A stretch of 64,000 nucleotides of DNA from Flavobacteriaceae bacterium (lineage in GTDB: Bacteria > Bacteroidota > Bacteroidia > Flavobacteriales > Flavobacteriaceae). A model generated the notes under the pieces. It did not search any database. It was not told where the DNA came from and saw only the letters and a program-made list of their open reading frames with translations. Every line of letters begins with the position of its first letter. The first letter of the stretch is position 1. Location of the stretch: assembly GCA_013214065.1 (NCBI GenBank), contig JABSPK010000017.1:1-64000 (forward strand). The letters are read 5' to 3'. Position numbers and translations under genes: made by a program. Below are positions 16,191-24,603 of this stretch, one piece after another.

Positions 16191-17204
16191 ATGCAACGCC
16201 GTACATTCTTGAAAAATTCAGGCCTTTCGGCCGCCGCAATTGTTTCGACCCCTTTGGTAAATTCCTGTAAAAACGATGCCGCGCCAGTCGCCGATACCTC
16301 GGCAAAATCTCCAGTCAAACCGATCGTCGTCTGTACTTGGGACTTTAAAAACGCTTCGGCCAAAGCCTGGGAAATATTGGATAGCGGTGGATCGAGTCTG
16401 GATGCCGTTGAGCAAGGGGTCCGTGTTGAAGAAGCCGATGTAACGAATGAAACGGTCGGCAAGGGTGGTCGGCCCGACCGTGACGGCAATGTCACCCTCG
16501 ATGCCTGTATCATGGATAAAGACGGCAATTGCGGGTCGGTGGTCTATCTCCAAAACATCGCCCACCCCATTTCTGTTGCACGTAAGGTCATGGAAGAAAC
16601 CCCACACATCATCTTGGCCGGAAAAGGGGCCGAACAATTCGCCTACGAACAGGGTTTTGAAAAAGAAGAACTGCTGACCGATAGCACGCGAAGACAATAT
16701 GAAGAATGGTTGGTCGAATCGAAGTACGAGACGGTCATTAATATTGAGAACCACGATACCATAGGCATGTTGGCCATCGATAAGAACGGGGATATTTCAG
16801 GGGCATGTACCACCAGCGGTATGGCCTACAAGTACGGCGGCAGGGTCGGTGATTCGCCCATCATCGGGGCCGGACTTTTCGTTGATAACGAAGTCGGTGG
16901 TGCCACCGCTACCGGGGTAGGTGAAGAGGTCATCAGAACGGTGGGCAGCTTTTTGATCGTCGAATTGATGCGTCAAGGTAAATCGCCCCAAGAGGCTTGT
17001 GAAGAAGGGGTCAAAAGGATCATGAAGAAAAACGAAGGTCGGAAAGATTTCCAGATTGGGTTTTTAGCCATAAACAAGCAGGGCGAAACGGGTGCCTACT
17101 GTGTGCACCCAGGGTTCAGTTACCGCAAGTTCGATCCAAGCGGCCATGAAAATATGGGGTCTGAGAGTTTTTATACCAACACTGAAGACCATGTGATTTC
17201 TTAA
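16191..17204 (+). CDS. Exported N4-(beta-N-acetylglucosaminyl)-L-asparaginase
   Basis: 337 residues, Ntn-hydrolase (glycosylasparaginase) family, which cleaves the GlcNAc-Asn bond in the last step of N-glycoprotein breakdown. The autocleavage site ENHDTIGM is present, and Thr190 would become the N-terminal nucleophile. GSSLDAVEQGVRVEE and CTTSGMAYKYGGRVGDSPI (substrate-binding segment) are further family motifs. The N-terminus has a twin-arginine-like signal (RRTFLK) and a VNSC that could serve as a lipobox, so the protein is probably periplasmic or lipid-anchored. The start is the ATG at 16191; the longer frame from 15984 overlaps cutC. It is divergent from cutC. Confidence 0.92.
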   Translation: MQRRTFLKNSGLSAAAIVSTPLVNSCKNDAAPVADTSAKSPVKPIVVCTWDFKNASAKAWEILDSGGSSLDAVEQGVRVEEADVTNETVGKGGRPDRDGNVTLDACIMDKDGNCGSVVYLQNIAHPISVARKVMEETPHIILAGKGAEQFAYEQGFEKEELLTDSTRRQYEEWLVESKYETVINIENHDTIGMLAIDKNGDISGACTTSGMAYKYGGRVGDSPIIGAGLFVDNEVGGATATGVGEEVIRTVGSFLIVELMRQGKSPQEACEEGVKRIMKKNEGRKDFQIGFLAINKQGETGAYCVHPGFSYRKFDPSGHENMGSESFYTNTEDHVIS

Positions 17205-17321
17205 AAAACGGCGCTTGTGGAAAAGTCGTGGGGCGGATCGTTTTTTTATCCTCTCTTTTTTCTACTTTTAGAAGCACTTCCGAGATGTACAAACGACAAG
17301 TAACTTTTTAAGCGCACACGA

Positions 17322-20156
17322 ATGTCCGACCAGAAAAGACTGTTCCTTTTAGACGCCTATGCCCTGATTTTCAGAGGGTATTATGCTTTTATCAAAAATC
17401 CTAGAATCAATTCCAAGGGGATGGACACTTCGGCCATCATGGGCTTTATGAACTCCTTGTTCGATGTGATCCGTCGCGAAAAACCGGATCATTTGGCAGT
17501 GGCCTTTGACAAGGGCGGCAGTGTTGAACGCACCGAGCTTTTTGAAGACTATAAAGCGAATCGCGACGAAACGCCCGATGCTATACGCATTGCGGTTCCC
17601 TACATACAAGAAATCCTTAAAGCCTTGAAGATCCCGGTGATCGAATTGGCCGGGTATGAAGCCGATGATCTGATCGGTACTTTGGCCAAACAAGCTGAGA
17701 AAGAAGGGTTCAAAACCTACATGGTCACGCCTGACAAAGACTTTGGCCAACTGGTCTCGGAAAACATTTTCATGTACCGGCCTGCCCGTATGGGCAATGG
17801 AATCGAAATCTGGGGCATTCCCGAGGTTCAAAAACGATTCGGGGTCGAACGCCCAGAACAGGTCATCGATTATTTGGGCATGATGGGGGATGCCAGCGAC
17901 AATATTCCCGGTTTACCCGGTGTCGGTGACAAGACCGCACAAAAGTTCCTTGCCCAATTCGGGTCCTTGGAAGGCCTTTTGGCCAACACGGATCAGCTGA
18001 AAGGGAAAATGAAGGAGAAGGTCGAAGCCAATGCCGAACTCGGCCGGTTATCTCGGAAATTGGCCGAAATCAAACTTGATTGTGACGTTACGTTCGACGC
18101 CAAGGATTATGAAATGTGTGCGCCCGATACGGCCAAAGTACAGACCTTGTTCGATGAGCTTGAGTTCAGGAGGTTAAAAGAACAATTCGCCAAACTCTAT
18201 GCCAAAGATGGACCAGAGGCCCAAACAAAGGCAACCGCCCAAAAACAAGCCGCCCCGGCCCAGGTCGCCGGCAGTGGACAGTTTTCGTTATTCGGCGGGG
18301 ATCCGGCTGAAGCGGCGGCCACGATCAAAGATTCCAGCGGCCGGAAAACGATTGCCGATGTTTCCCATTTTTACCAGCTCATTCAGGCAGACATCGCCCT
18401 TGACCTTTTCGTTGGCAAACTATCACAGCAGACCTCAGTCTGTTTCGATACCGAAACCACGTCGATCAATCCGCTAGAAGCCGAATTGGTGGGCATCGCC
18501 TTTTCTTGGGAAAGCGGTAAGGGTTTTTATGTACCCATGCCCGAAGACCGCGAACAAACCCAGCAAAGGGTTGAAAAACTACGACCGTTCTTTGAGGATG
18601 AAGCAATCGAAAAAATCGGGCAAAACTTGAAATACGACATCAAGGTCATGCAGAACTATGGGGTCGACGTCAAAGGAAAGCTCTTCGATACCATGCTTGC
18701 ACATTATTTGATCAATCCGGATATGCGTCATAATATGGACGTTCTTTCGGAGACCTACCTCAACTATACCCCGGTTTCGATTACGGAATTGATCGGCAAA
18801 AAAGGGAAAAACCAGTTGAGTATGCGCCAAGTAGCGCTCGAAAAGCAGACGGAGTATGCGGTCGAGGATGCGGATATCACCTTGCAACTATCACAACAAT
18901 TCAGGCCCGAACTGGAAGCCGCCAAAACCGATACGCTATTTCAGGACATCGAGGTACCCCTACTTCGGGTACTGGCCGATATGGAGCGCGAAGGGATCAA
19001 TTTGGACGAGTCTTTTTTGAACGAGCTATCGGTCGATCTTGAAAGCGACATCAAACGTTTGGAAGCCCAAATCTATGAACAGGCCGGCGAACAATTCAAT
19101 ATCGCATCCCCCAAACAGTTGGGTGAGATCTTGTTCGGGAAAATGAATCTGGTCGAGAAACCGAAAAAAACCAAAACCGGCCAGTACAGTACCTCTGAAG
19201 AAGTATTGTCCTATTTGGCCAAAGACCATGAAATCATCCAAAATGTGCTCGATTACCGCGGTTTGGCCAAGTTGAAAAGCACCTATGTCGATGCCCTACC
19301 GAACGAAGTACAAGCACATAGTGGCCGAGTGCATACCGACTACATGCAAACCGTGGCCGCTACCGGAAGATTGAGCAGCAACAATCCGAATTTACAGAAC
19401 ATCCCCATCCGCACGGAACGGGGACGTCAAGTCAGGAAGGCCTTCATCCCCAGGGATGATGACCATGTCCTCCTAGCCGCTGATTATTCCCAGATCGAAT
19501 TGCGGATCATCGCGGCATTGAGCGAGGAAGATACCATGATCTCGGCTTTTAAAAACGGGGAAGACATCCACGCTTCTACCGCATCGCGGGTATTCGGGGT
19601 GCCCTTGGAAGAAGTGACCCGTGAACAGCGAAGCAATGCCAAAACGGTGAACTTTGGGATCATTTATGGGGTTTCGGCTTTCGGTTTGAGCAACCAGACC
19701 GATCTCAGTCGTTCGGAGGCCAAAGAACTGATCGAGACTTATTATAAAACCTATCCGAAGCTTCGAAACTACATGGGCGAACAGGTCGATTTTGCCCGTG
19801 ATAACGGTTATGTGCAAACGGTGCTCGGTCGAAGACGCTATTTGAAGGACATCAATGCCGGTAACCAAGTCGTTCGTGGGGCTGCCGAACGTAACGCCGT
19901 TAACGCGCCCATACAAGGAAGCGCGGCCGATATCATCAAAATCGCCATGATCAACATCCATAAAAAACTGAACGAGGGCAACTACCGAACCAAAATGCTC
20001 TTACAGGTGCATGATGAATTAGTGTTCGATTGCTACAAACCCGAATTGGAAGCGATGAAGGCACTGATCAAAAGCGAAATGGAAAATGCCTACCTCATGA
20101 AAGTTCCGTTGGACGTCGAGGTGGGTGTCGGCAACAATTGGCTGGAAGCCCATTAA
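17322..20156 (+). CDS. polA: DNA polymerase I
   Basis: 944 residues with all three domains. The 5' nuclease comes first (FLLDAYALIFRGYYAF, AVAFDKG, MGDASDNIPGLPGVG). A linker follows at about residues 300-340, then a 3'-5' exonuclease that keeps its acidic pair (CFDTETTS, Asp376/Glu378), then the polymerase, with motif A ADYSQIELRI, the O-helix region RSNAKTVNFGIIYG and motif C LLQVHDELVFD. It therefore looks proofreading-competent and complete. The linker carries QFSLF at residues 320-324, resembling a sliding-clamp-binding motif. A weak -7-like TACTTTTA lies at 17263-17270. It functions in Okazaki-fragment maturation and repair. Confidence 0.97.
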   Translation: MSDQKRLFLLDAYALIFRGYYAFIKNPRINSKGMDTSAIMGFMNSLFDVIRREKPDHLAVAFDKGGSVERTELFEDYKANRDETPDAIRIAVPYIQEILKALKIPVIELAGYEADDLIGTLAKQAEKEGFKTYMVTPDKDFGQLVSENIFMYRPARMGNGIEIWGIPEVQKRFGVERPEQVIDYLGMMGDASDNIPGLPGVGDKTAQKFLAQFGSLEGLLANTDQLKGKMKEKVEANAELGRLSRKLAEIKLDCDVTFDAKDYEMCAPDTAKVQTLFDELEFRRLKEQFAKLYAKDGPEAQTKATAQKQAAPAQVAGSGQFSLFGGDPAEAAATIKDSSGRKTIADVSHFYQLIQADIALDLFVGKLSQQTSVCFDTETTSINPLEAELVGIAFSWESGKGFYVPMPEDREQTQQRVEKLRPFFEDEAIEKIGQNLKYDIKVMQNYGVDVKGKLFDTMLAHYLINPDMRHNMDVLSETYLNYTPVSITELIGKKGKNQLSMRQVALEKQTEYAVEDADITLQLSQQFRPELEAAKTDTLFQDIEVPLLRVLADMEREGINLDESFLNELSVDLESDIKRLEAQIYEQAGEQFNIASPKQLGEILFGKMNLVEKPKKTKTGQYSTSEEVLSYLAKDHEIIQNVLDYRGLAKLKSTYVDALPNEVQAHSGRVHTDYMQTVAATGRLSSNNPNLQNIPIRTERGRQVRKAFIPRDDDHVLLAADYSQIELRIIAALSEEDTMISAFKNGEDIHASTASRVFGVPLEEVTREQRSNAKTVNFGIIYGVSAFGLSNQTDLSRSEAKELIETYYKTYPKLRNYMGEQVDFARDNGYVQTVLGRRRYLKDINAGNQVVRGAAERNAVNAPIQGSAADIIKIAMINIHKKLNEGNYRTKMLLQVHDELVFDCYKPELEAMKALIKSEMENAYLMKVPLDVEVGVGNNWLEAH

Positions 20157-20166
20157 TCAAAAAACC

Positions 20167-20802
20167 ATGAAACACCCCTATGTATATCTATTGATCGCCG
20201 CTTTCGGATTGCTATGCTGCAAGTCGGAGCCCAAAGAAAAACGCGATACGGAATTGGAAGAAGTATTCTCCCTTATGCAGGGATCCTACAACTCCGCCAA
20301 ACAAGCCGAAGCCGATTCGACCTATTACAACATCTCGCTGCACATGTATCCCATCTGGAAAGACAAGGGAAACTGGTTGTATGTCGAGCAAGCATTGAAC
20401 GCGATGCAAGAGCGTCCGTACCGCCAACGTCTCTATGAATTACGGCGCAACGAAGCAGGGCAATTAGCCAGCTTTGTCTATACCATTGCCCATGATTCGC
20501 TGTGGATCGGAAAATGGAAAGATCCCAGTGCCTTCGACAGCCTAACGAGCGACCAACTTTCATTGCGCCAAGGTTGTGAGGTCTTGTTGTACAAGGAGGG
20601 GGCGAACCATTTTGCTGGGCGAACCCAGGACGGTACTTGTGAAAGCAGCCTGAGAGGGGCCACCTATGCCCTATCCGCAGTTGCGATATTCGCCGACAGG
20701 ATCGAGTCTTGGGACCAAGGTTTCGATGCGGATGGAAAACAGGTTTGGGGGGCAACCGAAGGAGGATATATCTTCGATAAATTGGATGAAGGCCCACAAT
20801 AG
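20167..20802 (+). CDS. CpcT/CpeT-like lipoprotein
   Basis: 211 residues with a lipobox (GLLCC, Cys about 18-19). The mature part has the features of the CpcT/CpeT family: LMQGSYNSAKQAEADSTYYN at the start, IWKDKGNWLYVEQA, RPYRQRLYEL, LRQGCEVLLYK and SWDQGFDADGKQVWG. In cyanobacteria these proteins attach phycobilins to phycobiliproteins, but nothing else here suggests phycobilisomes; many heterotrophic Bacteroidota carry this lipocalin-like fold with unknown function. It starts 10 bases after the polA stop, so it may be co-transcribed. Confidence 0.82.
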   Translation: MKHPYVYLLIAAFGLLCCKSEPKEKRDTELEEVFSLMQGSYNSAKQAEADSTYYNISLHMYPIWKDKGNWLYVEQALNAMQERPYRQRLYELRRNEAGQLASFVYTIAHDSLWIGKWKDPSAFDSLTSDQLSLRQGCEVLLYKEGANHFAGRTQDGTCESSLRGATYALSAVAIFADRIESWDQGFDADGKQVWGATEGGYIFDKLDEGPQ

Positions 20803-20843
20803 ACCTCCCAATGAAATCATGGCTTTTTTGAAAAGCCAAAAAA

Positions 20844-20867
20844 AAAGGCACCTTCTTAGGTGCCTTT
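20844..20867 (-). terminator. Intrinsic terminator of the small ORF operon
   Basis: A perfect 10-bp stem (AAAGGCACCT / AGGTGCCTTT) with a 4-base loop. On the minus strand it is followed by a run of T residues, and it lies 6 bases beyond the stop codon of the 52-codon ORF. A second stem (GGCTTTT TTG AAAAGCC, 20821-20837) next to it may end the plus-strand polA-cpeT transcript. Confidence 0.8.
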
Positions 20868-20873
20868 ACTTGA

Positions 20874-21032
20874 TTACCAGCCCAAGGCCAGTTTGAATTT
20901 CGGTTTCTTTTCTTTTTTCGTTTCGCTACGTTCAGCTTGTTGTGATCGTGCTTCTTTTTCGGCATGGGCATACAACTCCATAGAGAAGGGGTAGCTGACC
21001 CATACGTTCGGATAATACTTTAATTTTTTCAT
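20874..21032 (-). CDS. Small basic protein of 52 residues, unknown
   Basis: An intact ATG-to-TAA frame of 53 codons. The protein begins MKKLKYYPNVWVSYPF, continues with a charged helix (about residues 19-46, rich in Glu, Lys, Arg and Gln) and ends FKLALGW. There is no signal peptide and no cysteine. It lies 36 bases after the DUF4382-like gene and is followed directly by a strong intrinsic terminator, which supports a real gene. Its N-terminus shares the pattern K-x-[KR]-[FY]-Y-P-x-V-W with that neighbour. No family recognised; function unknown. Confidence 0.6.
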   Translation of the reverse strand: MKKLKYYPNVWVSYPFSMELYAHAEKEARSQQAERSETKKEKKPKFKLALGW

Positions 21033-21068
21033 ACTACTGTTTTTTGATAAATTTTTTTGATGCTTTCC

Positions 21069-21626
21069 TTACCCTCGTACAAGACGGGGTTTTTGATGTG
21101 TCGGGCGCTTGATGAATTTGCCCCAGGTCCTTTTAAGGTACTGTCGCGTTGAGAAGGGAACCAAATCGAACCAAAACTTGATTTCAGGCTGGGTGTTTCC
21201 GTCCAATACCAATCCGTTTGCGATATCGAATTCCAAAACTTCCGGACAATCAATCCTTTCAAATCGGCCATCTTCGAAGGTAAACCCTTGCTTTTTCCCT
21301 TCCACATAAAACCGGAGCTTGTGGTATCGTCCTTCAGGTAGGTTGACCGTGTTCTTCGATTTCAGGAAATGCCCCGTAGCCCTCCCTTTGATCGGAAGCA
21401 CGGCCGGTTTTGAAAATCGCATCAATGTTTGTTCTTTAGCAAACGCATCCATAAGGGAAACCTTATTGATGCGGAGTTCCAGTTCCGAAATCCTTCCTTG
21501 GGTCAATTGCTCATTCTTGAGTACGATTTCCCGAATCGGGTTTCCACTCAAATCCCATTGTCCCGCTACACCCGATGGACTCACCATCGTTTGCCATACT
21601 GTTGGATAAAATCGTGTCTTTTCCAT
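21069..21626 (-). CDS. DUF4382-like protein, unknown function
   Basis: 185 residues from the ATG at 21626 (an in-frame start at 21653 is possible). It starts MEKTRFYPTVWQTM. The segment RISELELRINKVSLMD, a mid-region GRATGHFLK, and then VNLPEGRYHKLRFYVEGK and LEFDIANGLVLDG resemble the order of motifs in DUF4382 (a beta-sandwich with a GxYxxLRL signature). Unlike typical DUF4382 lipoproteins it has no signal peptide or lipobox. It is followed 36 bases later by the small 52-residue ORF, and the two form a probable operon. Family assignment is tentative. Confidence 0.6.
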   Translation of the reverse strand: MEKTRFYPTVWQTMVSPSGVAGQWDLSGNPIREIVLKNEQLTQGRISELELRINKVSLMDAFAKEQTLMRFSKPAVLPIKGRATGHFLKSKNTVNLPEGRYHKLRFYVEGKKQGFTFEDGRFERIDCPEVLEFDIANGLVLDGNTQPEIKFWFDLVPFSTRQYLKRTWGKFIKRPTHQKPRLVRG

Positions 21627-21931
21627 AATCGTATCGTTTAAAATACCATGCAAAATTCCGGCGGAATCGGGATATGGAAATCTATAGAATTATCCTATTT
21701 CTATGCTATTTTACCCCTATAACTAATAATTAACATTGATTTAAGGTAAAATGACATACCGAATAGCGCACCTTAACCATTTTCGAGCCTGGTTGGAATG
21801 CGATACGCGACTTGGCAAATTACCCAGAAACCGGGGCGTTATGCAACCCCTTTATAATTTTCAAGTCTACTCGCTTTTAAAAGGTGGCTCGTCGGTATTT
21901 CCTATTTTAGTGGTTGTCAAAAGCTGGGTCC
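21627..21931. other. Gene-free AT-rich stretch
   Basis: About 300 bases between the divergent DUF4382-like and sulfatase genes. It is AT-rich around 21680-21750, carries a short stem (ATTCC GGC GGAAT) near 21656, and has no clean TAnnTTTG promoter that I can defend (TAATTTTC near 21855 is the closest on the plus strand). The open frame at 21751-22059 runs into the sulfatase gene in another frame and looks spurious. Confidence 0.5.
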
Positions 21932-23596
21932 ATGAAGGTACATCGAGTCTGGATTGTAACGGTATTGCTTCTTTCCGCCTGTGTTTCAAAGAAAGAATCG
22001 AAAACCGTATTGAATCCGTCCTTGGACTTCCGACCGAATATCGTTTGGATCGTTGCTGAGGATATGAGTCCTACCATCCCGGCATTCGGGGATAGCACCA
22101 TCGTAACCCCGAATTTGGATCGATTGTCGAAAGAAGGAGTGTGTTATGACCACTTTTTCAGCCCGCATCCGGTATGCTCTCCGGCTCGAGCGGCGATTAT
22201 CACCGGAATGTATGCCAATAGTATAGGGGCCAGTCATATGCGCACCGGACCTTGGATGCACGAGAACCTTCCTGAGAGCGTCGTCAAAAATTACAAGGCA
22301 CTCCCCGAAGGTCAACGACCTTATGAGGCGGTACCTCCGCCCCAAGTCAAAATGTTCACGGAATACCTACGGGCCACGGGTTATTATTGCTCGAACAACA
22401 ACAAAGAAGACTACCAATTCATCAAGACCATGACGGCATGGGACGAAAGCAGTGCCACCGCCCATTGGAGGAACCGCGCCAAGGACCAACCTTTTTTCTC
22501 CGTTTTCAATATCGGACTGACCCATGAATCAAGGATTTGGGCAAAAGCGGAAGATTTGCTTTGGGTAGATCCGGACATAAAGATAGCCCTGCCCCCCTAT
22601 TTACCCGATACCGAATTGGCCCAAGATGATATGCGACGCATGTATTCGAACATTTTGGAAATGGACGCCAAGGTCGGCTCCATTCTAAGGGAATTGGAAG
22701 TGGACGGTTTGATGGATCGTACCATTATTGTTTGGTACACGGACCATGGAGGGCCATTGCCAAGACAGAAGCGATTGCTCTATGATAGTGGAATCAAGGT
22801 GCCCATGATCATCCGATTTCCAGAAGCCGTTTTGGGCGGCCAACGCGATTCCCGCATGATCAGCTTTGTCGATCTTGCCCCGACTACTTTATCCTTGGCG
22901 GGTGTCCCGATCCCGGGTCATATGCAAGGTTCGGCTTTTTTGGGAAGCGCATTGCGGCAACAAGAACCCAACTATGTTTTCGGAGCCGCTGACCGCTTTG
23001 ACGAGTATAGCGATAACATCCGGTCCGCTCGTGATCGACGCTTCAAATACATTAAAAACCATAAGCCTGAGATTCCACTTTATGCCAACATTGCTTATCG
23101 CAAGCAAATGCCCATCATGCAAGAACTACTGCGACTAAAAGACGAACAACAGTTGAGCAGTGCACAAAGTTTATGGTTTAAGACCAAGCCGGAGGAAGAA
23201 CTATATGACCTTGAAGACGACCCTTTTGAACTAAAAAATCTGGCCGCAAAGGCCGAATACCAAATTGAACTCGAGCGCTTACGCAGGGCTTGTGAAAATT
23301 GGGTTGCGGATATCGGTGACCAAGGACTTCGTTCAGAACAGGAATTGATCCAGGAATTCTGGCCCAACGGCGAGCAGCCTCGAACCGAGGCCCCGAAATT
23401 TTCGTTGGCGGATGGTGTATTGACGATCTCTTCAGCCACCGATGGTGCCACTATTGGCTATCGCAAGGGTGGCTCAAACGAAGTTTGGAACGTATATACC
23501 GGCCCATTGCCTTATGAAAAAGGCGATCGATTGGAAGCCATAGCACACCGTCTGGGCTATCAAAAAAGTTCGATCACCCAATTTAACGTCCCATGA
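21932..23596 (+). CDS. Lipid-anchored sulfatase with a C-terminal accessory domain
   Basis: 554 residues. A short signal with lipobox (LLLSAC, Cys about 16) is followed by a type I sulfatase domain: PNIVWIVAEDMSP (metal Asp), then PVCSPARAAIITGMY. Cys82 in C-S-P-A-R is the residue converted to formylglycine, so an anaerobic or FGE-type maturase must act on it. IIVWYTDHGGPLPRQK carries further metal and substrate residues. The overall pattern resembles heparan N-sulfatase-like S1 subfamilies. The last 70 residues (VLTISSATDGATIGYRKGG) look like a chitobiase-type C-terminal Ig-like domain. No SusC/SusD genes are adjacent. Substrate unknown. The start at 21932 is the first ATG giving a signal peptide. 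Confidence 0.88.
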   Translation: MKVHRVWIVTVLLLSACVSKKESKTVLNPSLDFRPNIVWIVAEDMSPTIPAFGDSTIVTPNLDRLSKEGVCYDHFFSPHPVCSPARAAIITGMYANSIGASHMRTGPWMHENLPESVVKNYKALPEGQRPYEAVPPPQVKMFTEYLRATGYYCSNNNKEDYQFIKTMTAWDESSATAHWRNRAKDQPFFSVFNIGLTHESRIWAKAEDLLWVDPDIKIALPPYLPDTELAQDDMRRMYSNILEMDAKVGSILRELEVDGLMDRTIIVWYTDHGGPLPRQKRLLYDSGIKVPMIIRFPEAVLGGQRDSRMISFVDLAPTTLSLAGVPIPGHMQGSAFLGSALRQQEPNYVFGAADRFDEYSDNIRSARDRRFKYIKNHKPEIPLYANIAYRKQMPIMQELLRLKDEQQLSSAQSLWFKTKPEEELYDLEDDPFELKNLAAKAEYQIELERLRRACENWVADIGDQGLRSEQELIQEFWPNGEQPRTEAPKFSLADGVLTISSATDGATIGYRKGGSNEVWNVYTGPLPYEKGDRLEAIAHRLGYQKSSITQFNVP

Positions 23597-23608
23597 ATTC
23601 AACCCACC

Positions 23609-24094
23609 ATGAAACTTAAGTTTGCCGCAGTATCTATAAGCCTACTTCTTATGGGCATCGCACTATCCTGCAATTCCGAAAAGTCGGATGTCGAATCGGA
23701 AGAACAGATCGCAGGTAGTTTACGACCCACGCTTTCGGCCTTTAACAGGGCCTTCGCGCATGGCGACTTGATTACATTGGATTCTTTGACCTCACGCACC
23801 TACTTGCATACCAATGGGAGCCATCAGGCCATTTTGAAAAGCGGGTGGTTCCGTTATCTGGAACAGCGAAAAACCCAGTTGGATTCTGGCCATTTGGAAG
23901 TATTGGACTATGAAATGGGAGAAGAAGCCATTTCGTTTTATACGCATACGGCCGTGGTGACCGGCGTTGTCAAAGTACGATCGCGAATCTTGAACGATAC
24001 CCTGGAAAATGCCTACCGGGTCACCCATGTCTGGGTTTATGATGGGCTGACCTGGAAGCGTGCCGGTTTTCATGATACCAAAATCACACCCTGA
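23609..24094 (+). CDS. Lipoprotein with an NTF2-like (DUF4440-type) domain
   Basis: 161 residues. The lipobox is ALSC (Cys about 21). The mature domain matches the SnoaL/NTF2-like pattern: FNRAFAHGDLITLDSLTSRTY, then SFYTHTAVVTGVVKV and YRVTHVWVYDGLTWKRAGFH. This fold forms a cone-shaped cavity and is used in many small binding proteins or enzymes. It starts 12 bases after the sulfatase stop and is probably co-transcribed. Its stop is 6 bases from that of the convergent marR gene. Ligand unknown. Confidence 0.8.
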   Translation: MKLKFAAVSISLLLMGIALSCNSEKSDVESEEQIAGSLRPTLSAFNRAFAHGDLITLDSLTSRTYLHTNGSHQAILKSGWFRYLEQRKTQLDSGHLEVLDYEMGEEAISFYTHTAVVTGVVKVRSRILNDTLENAYRVTHVWVYDGLTWKRAGFHDTKITP

Positions 24095-24100
24095 ATACCA

Positions 24101-24541
24101 TCAATCGTAATTGGATCCGATTTGATCCAGCACGGTCAAAAAGGTCTTGAAATCCCCTTCATCCAAATCCTTGACCGCCCGTTTGCGCAGCGCTACCGCA
24201 TGGGGCAATACCCGGTCTACAATGTCGGCACCCGCGGTGGTCAACGACAGCTTGAATCGTTTTTGATCTCCTTCAAATCGCGACTTGGCCAACCATCCTT
24301 TTCGTTCCAACCCGGCGATCACCCGCGATATGGTCGCCCGATTGCGGAAATTGGATTGCACGATATCGCGTTGCGAAGCTGCATCTCCCAACTCTAGGAC
24401 CTGATGGAGGATCACCCATTGCTCAATGGTCATATCGATGCCCAAGGCCTCAAATTGTTTAAGGTAGGCCAACTGTACTTTTCGCAATACCGAATCAAGG
24501 TGAAGACCGATTCCTGAAATCCTATCGATTTGATGCAACAT
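24101..24541 (-). CDS. MarR-family transcriptional regulator of the tyrosine-degradation operon
   Basis: 146 residues with the MarR winged helix: YLKQFEALGIDMTIEQWVIL, the recognition helix region RNRATISRVIAGLERKGWL, and a wing (SRFEGDQKRFKLSLT). It is divergent from hpd, with 114 bases between. A perfect inverted repeat overlaps the hpd promoter, and an identical 11-base core overlaps the marR start codon, so I infer that it represses both itself and the catabolic operon, with an aromatic pathway intermediate as likely ligand. MarR regulators beside homogentisate-pathway genes are common. Confidence 0.88.
   Translation of the reverse strand: MLHQIDRISGIGLHLDSVLRKVQLAYLKQFEALGIDMTIEQWVILHQVLELGDAASQRDIVQSNFRNRATISRVIAGLERKGWLAKSRFEGDQKRFKLSLTTAGADIVDRVLPHAVALRKRAVKDLDEGDFKTFLTVLDQIGSNYD
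24530..24540 (-). promoter_or_regulatory. Putative MarR operator overlapping the marR start codon
   Basis: Read on the minus strand, TGTTGCATCAA. It starts inside the marR ATG (bases 2-12 of the coding sequence) and is identical to the core of the site at the hpd promoter. The palindromic centre TTG-CAT-CAA is retained, but the outer arms are degenerate. Confidence 0.45.
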
Positions 24542-24603
24542 AATAATGGGTATAGAGCGATGAAAATATTTTAAAAAAATAGCATTCGCATTCCAAAATT
24601 ACG

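Noticed and set aside
16154-16528. N-terminal extension of the cutC frame
   Set aside because: It overlaps the divergent glycosylasparaginase gene and has no CutC similarity.
18441-18460. Possible loss of proofreading in PolA
   Set aside because: The exonuclease acidic pair is present in CFDTETTS, so I have no reason to call the domain inactive.
20167-20802. Role as a phycobilin lyase
   Set aside because: Family resemblance only. There are no phycobiliprotein genes nearby and the protein has a lipid anchor.
20273-20971. Long open frame (232 codons) antisense to the CpcT/CpeT-like lipoprotein gene
   Set aside because: Its translation is low-complexity and basic, with no domain, and it covers both terminator stems. 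The plus-strand gene has a lipobox and family motifs.
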